Shown piece by piece: positions 1 through 7,934 of a stretch of 64,000 nt of DNA (within the stretch, counting starts at the first letter, position 1; every line of letters begins with the position of its first letter). Source of the DNA: Nocardia abscessus (GTDB taxonomy: Bacteria > Actinomycetota > Actinomycetes > Mycobacteriales > Mycobacteriaceae). The notes under the pieces are model-generated. The model had not been told where the DNA came from, ran no database searches, and worked only from the letters and a program-made list of their open reading frames with translations. The stretch is from contig NZ_JADLQO010000001.1 of the NCBI RefSeq assembly GCF_015477775.1, forward strand, positions 620,001 through 684,000, given 5' to 3'. The translations under genes and the position numbers were made by a program.

Positions 1-2
1 CA

Positions 3-671
3 CGCGAGTGCGTGATCTGCGGGAAGGAATTCGTTCCCTTCACCAGCGAGGTCCGCACCTGTGGACGGTCCTGCGGCGGAAAGGCCCGGTTCCATTCGGC
101 TCCGGTACCACCGCCGCACTGCCCGAATTGCGGCGAGCGTTCGATCGGTCTTCGCCTGTGCCAGAAATGCCGGAGCACCGTCGGGAGCGTGCAGGCGCGT
201 CTCCGGTCGCTCGGCGTGCTCGGTGACAAGCACATCCCGACCGACTATTTGCGGGCATCCGAACAGCAGCGCCGCTCCCTCCTGGCCGGCCTGTTGGACA
301 CCGACGGAACTGTGACACACGGCGGCTCCGTCCAGTTCTCTGTCACCAACGCCCGGCTCGTCCGAGACGTGCACGAGCTGATCGTCAGCCTCGGCTACCG
401 CTGCCAGATCTCCACCAAGCGAGCTGCCGGTCGCTCCGAGGAATCGTCCACCGCGTACACCATCACGTTCGCCACCGACGACGTAGTGTTCGGTCTGCAT
501 CGAAAGGCCGTACTGCAGAAGGAGCGGCGGGCCGGCCGCAGCACCGTGCGATCGGACTCGCGGTTCATCGCCGACGTGCGCCGGATCGACAGCGTGCCGG
601 TGCGTTGCCTCGAAGTGGACAACGCCGAGCACCTGTATCTGGCCGGACGCTCGATGATCCCGACGCACAAT
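3..671 (+). other. C-terminal segment of a DnaB intein with a LAGLIDADG endonuclease and zinc-finger-like cysteines
   Basis: The segment ends in a canonical splice junction: a block F-like stretch (CLEVDNAEHLYLAGRSMIPT) followed by His-Asn, then Ser as the first residue of the C-extein at 672. Upstream is block D (KHIPTDYL) and block E, the second LAGLIDADG motif, as LLAGLLDTDGTV near 285-318. Before block D there are two cysteine clusters: C-x2-C and C-x3-C (codons 9, 18, 60, 72), then C-x2-C and C-x2-C (codons 120, 129, 159, 168). They look like two treble-clef or ribbon zinc sites inside the endonuclease region. Insertion is in the P-loop between Lys and Ser, a known intein site in DnaB. 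The N-terminal splicing blocks are off the window. Confidence 0.9.
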
Positions 672-1355
672 TCCACCCTGGGCATGGATTTCATGCGCAG
701 TTGCTCGATCAAGCATGGCTTGGCGAGCGTTATCTTCTCCTTGGAGATGAGCCGGACCGAGATCGTCATGCGGTTGTTGTCGGCGGAGGCGAAGATCAAG
801 CTCGGGGATATGCGCTCCGGGCGGATGAGCGATGACGACTGGACCAAGCTGGCGCGGCGGATGAGTGAGATCAGCGAGGCGCCGCTGTTCGTGGACGATT
901 CGCCGAACCTGACCATGATGGAGATCCGCGCCAAAGCACGGCGTCTCAAGCAGCGCCACGATCTGAAACTCGTCGTGGTGGACTACCTCCAGCTGATGAC
1001 CTCCGGAAAGAAAGTCGAATCTCGCCAGCAGGAAGTCTCGGACTTCTCCCGGAATCTGAAGCTGCTGGCCAAAGAGCTCGAAGTGCCGGTGGTAGCGATC
1101 AGCCAGCTCAACCGCGGTCCCGAACAGCGAACCGACAAGCGGCCCATGGTGTCCGATCTCCGCGAGTCGGGAAGTTTGGAGCAAGATGCGGACATGGTCA
1201 TCCTGCTGCATCGTCCCGATGCCTTCGAACGCGACGACCCGCGCGGCGGTGAGGCGGACCTGATTCTCGGCAAGCACCGTAACGGTCCGACGGCCACGAT
1301 CACCGTCGCCCATCAGCTGCACTTGTCGCGCTTCGTAGACATGGCCCGCGGGTGA
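3..1355 (+). CDS. dnaB: Replicative DNA helicase DnaB, C-terminal part with intein (5' end outside window)
   Basis: This is the 3' portion of the hexameric replicative helicase gene; the frame is open to the left edge, so the N-terminal extein and the first part of the intein lie outside. From codon 672 the RecA-like helicase domain resumes with STLGMDF, directly after the lysine of the P-loop, and runs 227 residues. It contains the Walker B stretch VVVDYLQLM, the AISQLNRG motif, the SDLRESGSLEQDADMVILL segment and a final GKHRNGPT arginine-finger-like region, all typical of DnaB. The codons before 672 encode an intein (separate entry), so the mature helicase forms only after protein splicing. 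Identification is firm; the full length cannot be given. Confidence 0.96.
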   Translation, partial: RECVICGKEFVPFTSEVRTCGRSCGGKARFHSAPVPPPHCPNCGERSIGLRLCQKCRSTVGSVQARLRSLGVLGDKHIPTDYLRASEQQRRSLLAGLLDTDGTVTHGGSVQFSVTNARLVRDVHELIVSLGYRCQISTKRAAGRSEESSTAYTITFATDDVVFGLHRKAVLQKERRAGRSTVRSDSRFIADVRRIDSVPVRCLEVDNAEHLYLAGRSMIPTHNSTLGMDFMRSCSIKHGLASVIFSLEMSRTEIVMRLLSAEAKIKLGDMRSGRMSDDDWTKLARRMSEISEAPLFVDDSPNLTMMEIRAKARRLKQRHDLKLVVVDYLQLMTSGKKVESRQQEVSDFSRNLKLLAKELEVPVVAISQLNRGPEQRTDKRPMVSDLRESGSLEQDADMVILLHRPDAFERDDPRGGEADLILGKHRNGPTATITVAHQLHLSRFVDMARG

Positions 1356-1377
1356 TGTGCCGCTCCTGATCGATCTG

Positions 1378-1394
1378 CCCGAGTAACGCTCGGG
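1378..1394 (+). terminator. Possible short terminator hairpin after dnaB
   Basis: CCCGAG and CTCGGG form a 6-bp stem with a 5-nt loop, 22 nt after the dnaB stop. There is no T-tract, as is usual in high-GC actinobacteria, so the call is tentative. Confidence 0.4.
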
Positions 1395-1481
1395 TCCCCA
1401 ACTGCGACGTCCTCGGTGACGTATGGCCCGTCGGGGGGCTTGTCCGTCCACTTTGTCGGTGTATGGAATGGGGATCAGGAC

Positions 1482-3152
1482 ATGGCTCTTCGCGAGTTCT
1501 TCGCGCGGCATCGCATCGCTTCGGCGGTCGCCGCGCCGGCAGTGCTGGGGGTGGCGGCGGTCGTCGCCGCCTCACTGGCACTGACAGCTACGCCGGAAAC
1601 CAGGGATACGCAGCTCACTTCGTCGGTCACGGAATGCCACGACATGGTGACCATCTCGGTGGCCGGTCGTAATGACACTCCTGTGGCGGGGACCACGAAG
1701 ATGCTCGTCGACGCCAACGGGCAACCGTTGCCCGCCGCGCTGTCCGGTGACCACAGCAGTGAATGGGTGGATCCGGTCGTGAACGCACCGGCCGACGACG
1801 TCGATCCCGGCGCGTACGCCGCGGTCTACATCGCGTACCCGGCGAACATGGCCACCTACGAGGACGCCGTCAACGCGGGTGTCGCGAACACCGAGCAGGT
1901 GATGCGGGAGATCGCGCAGGCTTGCCCCGACACCAAGTTCTCCATCGTCGGTTACAGCGAGGGCGCCGACGTGGTTCGTCGCGTCGCGATGAAGATCGGC
2001 CATCAGGAGCCGGGCCAGGACGGGGAGTACGGGATCGTCGATCCGGAGGATGTCGTCGGTGTCGTCATCCTCGCGGACTCGGGTCGCTCGGCCGGAGACG
2101 GGCCGTTCCCCGGATCGAAGGATCCTTTCGGCAACCCCGACGGCTTCGACCAGCAATATCAGAACGGCACGAAACCGGTTCCCGGTCAGGGTGCGGTGCA
2201 GGGGACCAGCGGTGACTTCGGTGCGTTGAACGGCAAGATCGCCTCATTCTGCTCCGACGGGGACCTCACCTGCTCGGCGCCGGAGAACATCTCGCTGCTG
2301 CAACTGGTGGTCAACGTGGGCAGGCAGTTGAACGTCGACGCGCTGGAACGAGACGGGCTCACGCCTGCGACCGGGCAGGACGTCGCCGTGGTCCTCAGCC
2401 GGATCGCGTTGGCGGCGTTCGCGGACATCCAGTCGCAGCCGAACTGGATGCAGAGCGACGAGACCTTCCTGCAAGTACTGCTGAGGGTGTCGGATCCGGC
2501 GTACAAACCGGGCGGGCAGCCGAAGACCCCGGCGAAGGCGGACTCGATTTCGACCGAGCAGATGTCGCCGCTGGCCTACCTGCCGCAGAAGGTGCTCAAC
2601 GAGATCATCGGCCTCATCGTGACCAACCAGAACACGATCCCCGTGATCTTGAGCGATCCCTACAATCTCACGCTCGGCCCGAACCACACCGGTCACCACT
2701 TCGACTACTGGCACGACGCCGACCCCGACGCGGGCAAGCCGCTGACCTCCGCCGAGTACGCGGCCGCTTGGCTCACCCACCTGGCGAAGCAGGCGCAGGC
2801 CGGTAAGCAGGTCGACCCGACGTCCAAGCCGCAGGAGGCCGACCTCGCCGCGGTGTACAAGGCGGTGACGACCTCCTCGGCGGCGCCGACCACCGAACCC
2901 GCCAAGGAATCGACCACGGCACCGAGGACCACGAGCGCCGCGCCCACGACCACCGGCGGCGCGACGACTGCGACGCCGCCGTCGGAAACCTCGAGTGCGA
3001 CGACGACACCGCAGGTCACCACCACCACGCCTGCGCCGTCTTCGGTCGCGGCGCCGGTCGAGGCCCCGAAGACGACCACCGCCGAGCCGACCACCACGAC
3101 AACGCAATCCGCGGCGGCGAGCACCAGTTCCACCGCGAAGGCATCGAACTGA
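1482..3152 (+). CDS. Secreted cutinase-family esterase with long Thr/Ala/Pro-rich tail
   Basis: A 556-residue alpha/beta hydrolase of the cutinase family, probably acting on lipid or ester substrates outside the membrane. The N-terminus (MALREFFARHR, then a hydrophobic Ala/Val run to about residue 40) is a signal peptide or membrane anchor. The nucleophile elbow is GYSEG with Ser159; a cysteine-flanked CSDGDLTC segment should carry the catalytic Asp, and HHFDYWHD the His. Mycobacterial and nocardial members of this size exist. The last roughly 100 residues are Thr/Ser/Ala/Pro-rich low complexity, typical of a wall-spanning linker. I chose the ATG at 1482, which starts a proper signal peptide; an upstream in-frame start at 1416 would put 22 polar residues in front of it. 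Confidence 0.85.
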   Translation: MALREFFARHRIASAVAAPAVLGVAAVVAASLALTATPETRDTQLTSSVTECHDMVTISVAGRNDTPVAGTTKMLVDANGQPLPAALSGDHSSEWVDPVVNAPADDVDPGAYAAVYIAYPANMATYEDAVNAGVANTEQVMREIAQACPDTKFSIVGYSEGADVVRRVAMKIGHQEPGQDGEYGIVDPEDVVGVVILADSGRSAGDGPFPGSKDPFGNPDGFDQQYQNGTKPVPGQGAVQGTSGDFGALNGKIASFCSDGDLTCSAPENISLLQLVVNVGRQLNVDALERDGLTPATGQDVAVVLSRIALAAFADIQSQPNWMQSDETFLQVLLRVSDPAYKPGGQPKTPAKADSISTEQMSPLAYLPQKVLNEIIGLIVTNQNTIPVILSDPYNLTLGPNHTGHHFDYWHDADPDAGKPLTSAEYAAAWLTHLAKQAQAGKQVDPTSKPQEADLAAVYKAVTTSSAAPTTEPAKESTTAPRTTSAAPTTTGGATTATPPSETSSATTTPQVTTTTPAPSSVAAPVEAPKTTTAEPTTTTTQSAAASTSSTAKASN

Positions 3153-3162
3153 TCGACCCACA

Positions 3163-3199
3163 GGCTCGCGATCACCGCCGAGGGGGGTGATCGCGAGCC
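3163..3199. terminator. Bidirectional terminator between convergent genes
   Basis: A perfect 14-bp stem, GGCTCGCGATCACC against GGTGATCGCGAGCC, with a 9-nt loop. It lies between the cutinase gene and the convergent SDR gene and can serve both strands. Confidence 0.85.
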
Positions 3200-3212
3200 G
3201 CGGTGTCGTCGG

Positions 3213-3962
3213 TCAGACCAGGCCGCCGTTGGCCCGAATGATCTGGCCGTTTATCCAGTGACCGTGCGGGCTCGCCAGAAATGCCACCACGGCGGCGATG
3301 TCGGCGGGTGTGCCGAGTCGCTGCAGAGGTACGGCGTCGGCGAGTCGCTGAATGGTGGCGTCGTCTTTTCCGTGCAGGAAGAGGTCGGTGGCCGTCGGTC
3401 CGGGCGCCACCGCGTTGACGGTCACGTCCCGGCCGCGCAATTCGCGGGCCAGGATCATGGTCAGCGCCTCGACGGCGCCTTTGCCTGCCGCGTAGGCGCC
3501 GTAGGTCGGAAATGCCGCGCCGACCACCGACGTGGAGAAATTGACGATCGCCCCACCCGGTCGCAGGCGCCGCGCCGCCTGTTGGTCCACGACGAAGGTG
3601 CCGCGAATATTGGTCCGGTACATGCTGTCGAGCACCGCCAGGTCCAGATCGACCAGCGGCGCGAGCTGCATCCGGCCCGCGGCGTGTACCACCACGTCGA
3701 CACCGCCGAATTCGCTTTCCGCTCGATCGAATACCGCCGCCATCGCGGACTCGTCGGCGACGTCCCCCTGAGCGGTCACCGCTATGCCCCCCGCGCCGCG
3801 GATGGCTTCAGTGGTGTTGTCGGCTTCCGCGGCATTCGAGGCGAAGTTCAGGACCACCGCGAACCCGTCACCGGCGAGCTTTTCGGCGCACGCGCGGCCG
3901 ATGCCACGAGAACCGCCGGTTACCACCGCTACCCGCGCAGACCCACCGTTTGTGGTTGCCAC
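3213..3962 (-). CDS. SDR-family NAD(P)-dependent oxidoreductase
   Basis: A classical short-chain dehydrogenase/reductase of 249 residues, the standard length. It has the cofactor motif TGGSRGIG at 15-22, an HAAG motif near 93, catalytic Ser143 or Ser145, Tyr157 and Lys161 (Y-x3-K), and a C-terminal GHWINGQIIRANGG stretch common in FabG-like 3-oxoacyl reductases. The substrate cannot be told. The start ATG at 3962 is followed at once by the Rossmann strand. The gene stands alone, convergent with the cutinase gene, and ends 14 nt from the shared terminator hairpin. Confidence 0.85.
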   Translation of the reverse strand: MATTNGGSARVAVVTGGSRGIGRACAEKLAGDGFAVVLNFASNAAEADNTTEAIRGAGGIAVTAQGDVADESAMAAVFDRAESEFGGVDVVVHAAGRMQLAPLVDLDLAVLDSMYRTNIRGTFVVDQQAARRLRPGGAIVNFSTSVVGAAFPTYGAYAAGKGAVEALTMILARELRGRDVTVNAVAPGPTATDLFLHGKDDATIQRLADAVPLQRLGTPADIAAVVAFLASPHGHWINGQIIRANGGLV

Positions 3963-4199
3963 AGGATGCTGTTCCTTCCGTTCGTCGAAGTAACTCCTGA
4001 GCTGCTGAACCTATCGCGACGATCCGAGTTCGCCGGATACGGCCGAAGGCAAGCGACCATCCCTATCTCAGCACCAGCGTCGCATTCCGTTGAAGTGGCC
4101 GGCCATAGCCGCGCGCATTCGTCGGCCATCGACCGGTGAGCAGCAGCCTGATCGAGTACCGCCGAGAGCGGGAGTCCGGCAGCGAGTCCGGTCGCGCCG

Positions 4200-5432
4200 T
4201 CAGGAATGCGCGCCGCGCAGATGGCGCTCCAGCACTTCGATGCGGCGGCGCTGCAGGTCGGTGAATTCCTCGGGGTGGTGGATCTCCACGCTCAGCCGTC
4301 CGTCGAAGGTGCTGATGACGCAGGTGCCGCCGCCCGGTTGCTGGGGACGGCGGCCGGTCAGGTCCGGTTTCGCGAGCATGGTGGAGTGGAAGTCGTCGAT
4401 GCGCAGCGCGTCCTGCTCGGGTAGCGGCGGGATGTTGCCCCAGTTGGTCGCGATGACCACACCGGGCAGGGCGGGCCTCGGCGCGGCCGCCATGTCCGGG
4501 ATGCTCAGGGGAGTGCGTTGCACGATGCCCGCGGTCAAGCCCGCGTGCAGCGCTTCGCTGATGCCGCGGGCCGATTCCACCAGCGTCACGTCGGCCGCGG
4601 GGGAGAGGTAGTTGGCGAAACCGAGGACGTTCGTCCCTTCGGTGGCGGCGATTTCGGGGCTCACCCTGGTCCGCAGGTCCACGGAGTACAGGTAGAGCAG
4701 TCCGGTCAGCGGCAGTTCACGAATCTCGGCTTCGGTCCGCAGCAGAGCCGCCGACACCAGACCGTGCACCGTCACGTTCTCGCGATGCCCCAGTGCGACC
4801 AGCGCCGCGGTCTCTTCCTGGGTGAGCAGACAACGGGTGGTGCGCAGTATCGGGTACTCGTCGTCGCGCGGCTGTGGAATCGGCGTCTCGGTGGCGGAGG
4901 TCTCAGCGGCGGGCACGGAGCCGGGCAGCGCCATCTTCTCGATGCCCCGCGCCGCGAGCAGGTGCTCCACCGGTTCGGGGAACGCGTGCACCGGCAGCTC
5001 GAGCGCACGACCGCCGAGCACGTCCCGGTACCCCGTCCAGAGTTCGGCGACGATGGCGAAGGCGTGATAGGCGTCGGCGATGCTGTGATGGATCATCAAC
5101 GTGACACCGGCGGTATCGCCGTCACGCACCACGCACAGCGCGCAGACACCCGCGCGCTGGTCGAATTTGGCGCCGGTGAGCGGGAATTCGGGATCGGCGT
5201 CGGTGACGAACATCTCGGGCGTGGCGTCCGTGACGGCGAAGACGTGACCGCCCTCGCCCGACACCTCGATGCGGGCGCGCAGGATCGGATGCGCCCGGGC
5301 GACGGCCTCGAAAGCGGCCGTCAAGGCGGGCAGGTCCAGCCGACCGGATACCCGGGCCGAATAACCGATGAAGACCTCGCCCGCGGCGAACATTTCCTCG
5401 CTCGGGGCAAGCCGGCGGATGACGTCGACCAC
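4200..5432 (-). CDS. PapA5-like acyltransferase (condensation-domain fold)
   Basis: A 410-residue stand-alone condensation-type acyltransferase resembling mycobacterial PapA5 (phthiocerol/phthiodiolone dimycocerosyl transferase, about 420 residues). The catalytic H-H-x3-D motif is HHSIAD at residues 115-120, with the final Gly of the usual HHxxxDG replaced by Ala, and the N-terminus (LAPSEEMFAAGEVFIGYSARVSG) matches the PapA start. Such enzymes move acyl chains from carrier-protein-bound polyketides to alcohols. No polyketide synthase is adjacent; the nearest one in the window starts at 26599. The 237 nt on its 3' side hold no gene. A partner outside the window, or the distant PKS, could supply the substrate. 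Confidence 0.75.
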   Translation of the reverse strand: MVDVIRRLAPSEEMFAAGEVFIGYSARVSGRLDLPALTAAFEAVARAHPILRARIEVSGEGGHVFAVTDATPEMFVTDADPEFPLTGAKFDQRAGVCALCVVRDGDTAGVTLMIHHSIADAYHAFAIVAELWTGYRDVLGGRALELPVHAFPEPVEHLLAARGIEKMALPGSVPAAETSATETPIPQPRDDEYPILRTTRCLLTQEETAALVALGHRENVTVHGLVSAALLRTEAEIRELPLTGLLYLYSVDLRTRVSPEIAATEGTNVLGFANYLSPAADVTLVESARGISEALHAGLTAGIVQRTPLSIPDMAAAPRPALPGVVIATNWGNIPPLPEQDALRIDDFHSTMLAKPDLTGRRPQQPGGGTCVISTFDGRLSVEIHHPEEFTDLQRRRIEVLERHLRGAHS

Positions 5433-5556
5433 GATGATGCATTCCCTTCGCTCCCGGCGAGACTAGCCCGAACATCTTGCCCGCGCGGATCATTCGTCGA
5501 AATCGGGCGAACAGGACAGGTTCAACCGTCCAGAATCGGCCTTGTCACCTGCGGGA

Positions 5557-5644
5557 ACTGGATCTGTCGGATGATCGGATCACTTGGATAGGCTCCGAAC
5601 GGTGGGAAGCGAGCGGAGTATGTCCCGAACCGAGCAGATCCAGT
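5557..5644. repeat. Separated 10-bp inverted repeat upstream of the EamA transporter
   Basis: ACTGGATCTG at 5557-5566 and its exact reverse complement CAGATCCAGT at 5635-5644 flank 68 nt in the 249-nt region between the divergent PapA5-like and transporter genes. It could be a looped operator or an RNA stem in the transporter leader. No known motif was recognised. Confidence 0.45.
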
Positions 5645-5681
5645 CCGGGCCGGCCGGTGCGCGCCGAACGGCGGTCCGGCG

Positions 5682-6599
5682 ATGACGCGCCGGGGGTGGA
5701 CGCTGTTCCTGGCGATGGGCGTGATCTGGGGCGTGCCGTACGCGATGATCCGGATCGCGGTGGAGGATCTCGACCCGATCGTGGTGGCGTTCGGCCGCAC
5801 ACTGATCGGCGGCCTGCTGCTGTTGCCGATCGCGCTCTACCGCGACGTGCTGACCCCGGTGCTGCGGCGGTGGCGGCCGCTGTTGCTCTACACGCTGGTG
5901 GAGATCACCGGTCCGTGGTTCCTGATCGGATACGCCGAGACCACGCTGAACAGCTCGACCGTCGGCTTGCTGATCGCGGCGGTGCCGCTGATCGCGGTGG
6001 TGATCGTGACCGTGCTCGGCCACGACCGGTTCGACGCACGCCGGGTGGTCGGCTTGCTCGTCGGATTCGCGGGTGTCACCGCGCTCGTCGGCTTGGACGT
6101 CGACCTGGGTAATCCGGCGGCCATCGCCGCGATCGGTTTGACCACGATCGGATACGCGGTGGGTCCGATCGTCATCAGTCGCGCGCTGGCCGATCTGCCT
6201 CCGCTGGGCGTGGTGACCGGGTCGCTGCTGCTGGCGGCTGCGATCTACGCGCCGTTCGCGGGCTGGCTGTGGCCCGCGCACATCACCGCCGATGCGGCCT
6301 GGTCGGTACTCGGCCTCGCGGTGATCTGCACGGCCGCGGCATTCCTGTTCTTCTTCGCGCTGATCGCCGAGGTCGGCCCCGCCCGCGCGACGGTGATCAC
6401 CTACATCAATCCCGCGGTGGCGATCCTGCTCGGCGTCACGGCACTCGACGAGCCACTGACCGCGGGCATGGCGATCGGCTTCCCGCTGGTCATTCTCGGT
6501 TCGGTGCTCGGGACCGCGCGCAGCCGCGAGGAGCGGGTGGCCGCGGACCGGCCCGCGCCGCCCACACCGGAGGCGGCCGTCCAATTACCCGAGAGGTAA
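5682..6599 (+). CDS. EamA/DMT-family transporter
   Basis: An inner-membrane protein of 305 residues with about ten hydrophobic helices in two homologous halves, the drug/metabolite transporter (EamA) layout. Typical features are the opening GVIWGVPYAMIRIAVEDLDP and the paired helix ending in TYINPAVAILLGVTALDEPLT. The substrate is unknown; family members export amino acids, metabolites or drugs. It is divergent from the PapA5-like gene, and the gene that follows has its own ribosome site 78 nt downstream. Confidence 0.85.
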   Translation: MTRRGWTLFLAMGVIWGVPYAMIRIAVEDLDPIVVAFGRTLIGGLLLLPIALYRDVLTPVLRRWRPLLLYTLVEITGPWFLIGYAETTLNSSTVGLLIAAVPLIAVVIVTVLGHDRFDARRVVGLLVGFAGVTALVGLDVDLGNPAAIAAIGLTTIGYAVGPIVISRALADLPPLGVVTGSLLLAAAIYAPFAGWLWPAHITADAAWSVLGLAVICTAAAFLFFFALIAEVGPARATVITYINPAVAILLGVTALDEPLTAGMAIGFPLVILGSVLGTARSREERVAADRPAPPTPEAAVQLPER

Positions 6600-6676
6600 T
6601 CGCCACGGGGCACGCGCACACCGAGAATGGGGAACGCGCCGCACGATCGCGCGGCAGAGCTTCGAAAGGACCCCTC

Positions 6677-7114
6677 GTGTCAGTCACCGTGCCCGCCACT
6701 CGAGCGGTGGTCGAAGAGTTGTTGCGGCGAATCGGTTCCGGTGACGCGGAAGCGGTGGCCGAGTTGTACGCCGAACACACTGATTGGCAGCTCAATTGGC
6801 CGGAGGCGGAACACGGCCGGACGGCGACGCCGTGGATCCGGCACCGTCGCACCCGCGCCGAAGCCGCTGAGCATTTCCGCTCGATCGCCGAACACCATGT
6901 GCCGGAGGAGGTGGCCACGCGGGTCGACCGCGTGCTCGTCGACGGTGCCGACGCCGTGGTGCTCGGGGAGATCCGGCAGACCGCGCGCCGCACCGGCCGC
7001 GCCTATCGCGCGCGGTTCGCTCTGCACCTCACGGTGCAAGGCGGTCTGATCACCCGGCACCACGTCTACGAGGACAGTCTCGCCGTCGCCCAGGCATTCG
7101 ATCCGGGAGTATGA
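6677..7114 (+). CDS. NTF2/SnoaL-like small protein
   Basis: A protein of 145 residues with the cone-shaped NTF2-like fold pattern: an N-terminal helix (TRAVVEELLRRIGSGDAEAV), a short strand ending in a tryptophan-rich turn (DWQLNWPEA) and four C-terminal strands ending in HHVYEDSLAVAQAF. This is typical of SnoaL-like ketosteroid-isomerase relatives. The reaction is unknown. The GTG start at 6677 is chosen because GAAAGGA lies at 6664-6670; longer versions run into the transporter gene. It sits between the transporter and a methyltransferase on the same strand. Confidence 0.75.
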   Translation: MSVTVPATRAVVEELLRRIGSGDAEAVAELYAEHTDWQLNWPEAEHGRTATPWIRHRRTRAEAAEHFRSIAEHHVPEEVATRVDRVLVDGADAVVLGEIRQTARRTGRAYRARFALHLTVQGGLITRHHVYEDSLAVAQAFDPGV

Positions 7115-7122
7115 GCGCGTAA

Positions 7123-7128
7123 TACGCT
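7123..7128 (+). promoter_or_regulatory. -10 box for a leaderless methyltransferase transcript
   Basis: TACGCT fits the actinobacterial TANNNT -10 consensus and is followed by 7 nt and the GTG start, so transcription and translation could start at the same base. No ribosome site is seen. Confidence 0.45.
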
Positions 7129-7135
7129 GTTCAGG

Positions 7136-7801
7136 GTGCTGGATTCAACCGAAGACTTCGCAGACGAACTCGCCGATGTGGCCGCCACCCGCGCCGCCTA
7201 CGACGACATCGCCGAGCTCTATACCGAGCTTTTCCGGCACCACCTCGCAGGCGCGACGCTCGACCGGGCGATGCTCGGCGCGTTCACGGAATCGGTGGCG
7301 GGCAACGGTTCCGGGCCGATCGCCGATCTCGGCTGCGGGCCCGGACGGATCACCGGCCATCTCGCATCGTTGGGTGCGCGGGTGTTCGGCATCGATCTCT
7401 CGCCGCGAATGGTGGAGCTGGCTCGCGTTGACTATCCACAGCTGTTCTTCGCGCAGGGTTCTGTGGAACAGCTACCACTGGGCAATGAGGTGCTCGGCGG
7501 CATAGTGGCGTGGTATTCGTTGATCCATACTCCACCGGAGCGCGTGCCGCACGTGTTGAACGAGTTCTACCGGGTACTCGCGAGCAAAGGGCACGTATTG
7601 CTGGCTTTCCAAACGGCCGACCTGCCCGATGCGGTGGAAGCTTTCGACCATAAGGTGGTTCGCGCGTACCGGTGGGCGCCCAAACGGCTCGCGCGGCTGC
7701 TCGGCGCCGCCGGGTTCACGATGATCGCTCGCATGGTGCGCGAGCCGGGACCCGAGGAGCGGTTCGGGCAGGCCTACCTGCTGGCTTCGAAGGATCGGTG
7801 A
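7136..7801 (+). CDS. Class I SAM-dependent methyltransferase
   Basis: A 221-residue methyltransferase with motif I DLGCGPGRITG, the acidic ribose-binding FGIDLSPRMVELAR, motif II around SVEQLPLGNEVLGGIVAWYSLIH and motif III in FYRVLASKGHVLLAF. The substrate is unknown. The GTG at 7136 has no Shine-Dalgarno sequence. A TANNNT -10 box (TACGCT, 7123-7128) ends 7 nt before it, which fits a leaderless transcript separate from the preceding gene. Confidence 0.82.
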   Translation: MLDSTEDFADELADVAATRAAYDDIAELYTELFRHHLAGATLDRAMLGAFTESVAGNGSGPIADLGCGPGRITGHLASLGARVFGIDLSPRMVELARVDYPQLFFAQGSVEQLPLGNEVLGGIVAWYSLIHTPPERVPHVLNEFYRVLASKGHVLLAFQTADLPDAVEAFDHKVVRAYRWAPKRLARLLGAAGFTMIARMVREPGPEERFGQAYLLASKDR

Positions 7802-7934
7802 TTCACCGAACACGGTCCATCCCGTCCGGGTAAGTTCGTCGTGTCGCGGCGGTTTCCTGGCTGCACGAGCCCACCGACAACGTGGTCGATCTGAAATCCA
7901 ACACTTGCACCATGTCGTCAGGGGGCGACTCATC

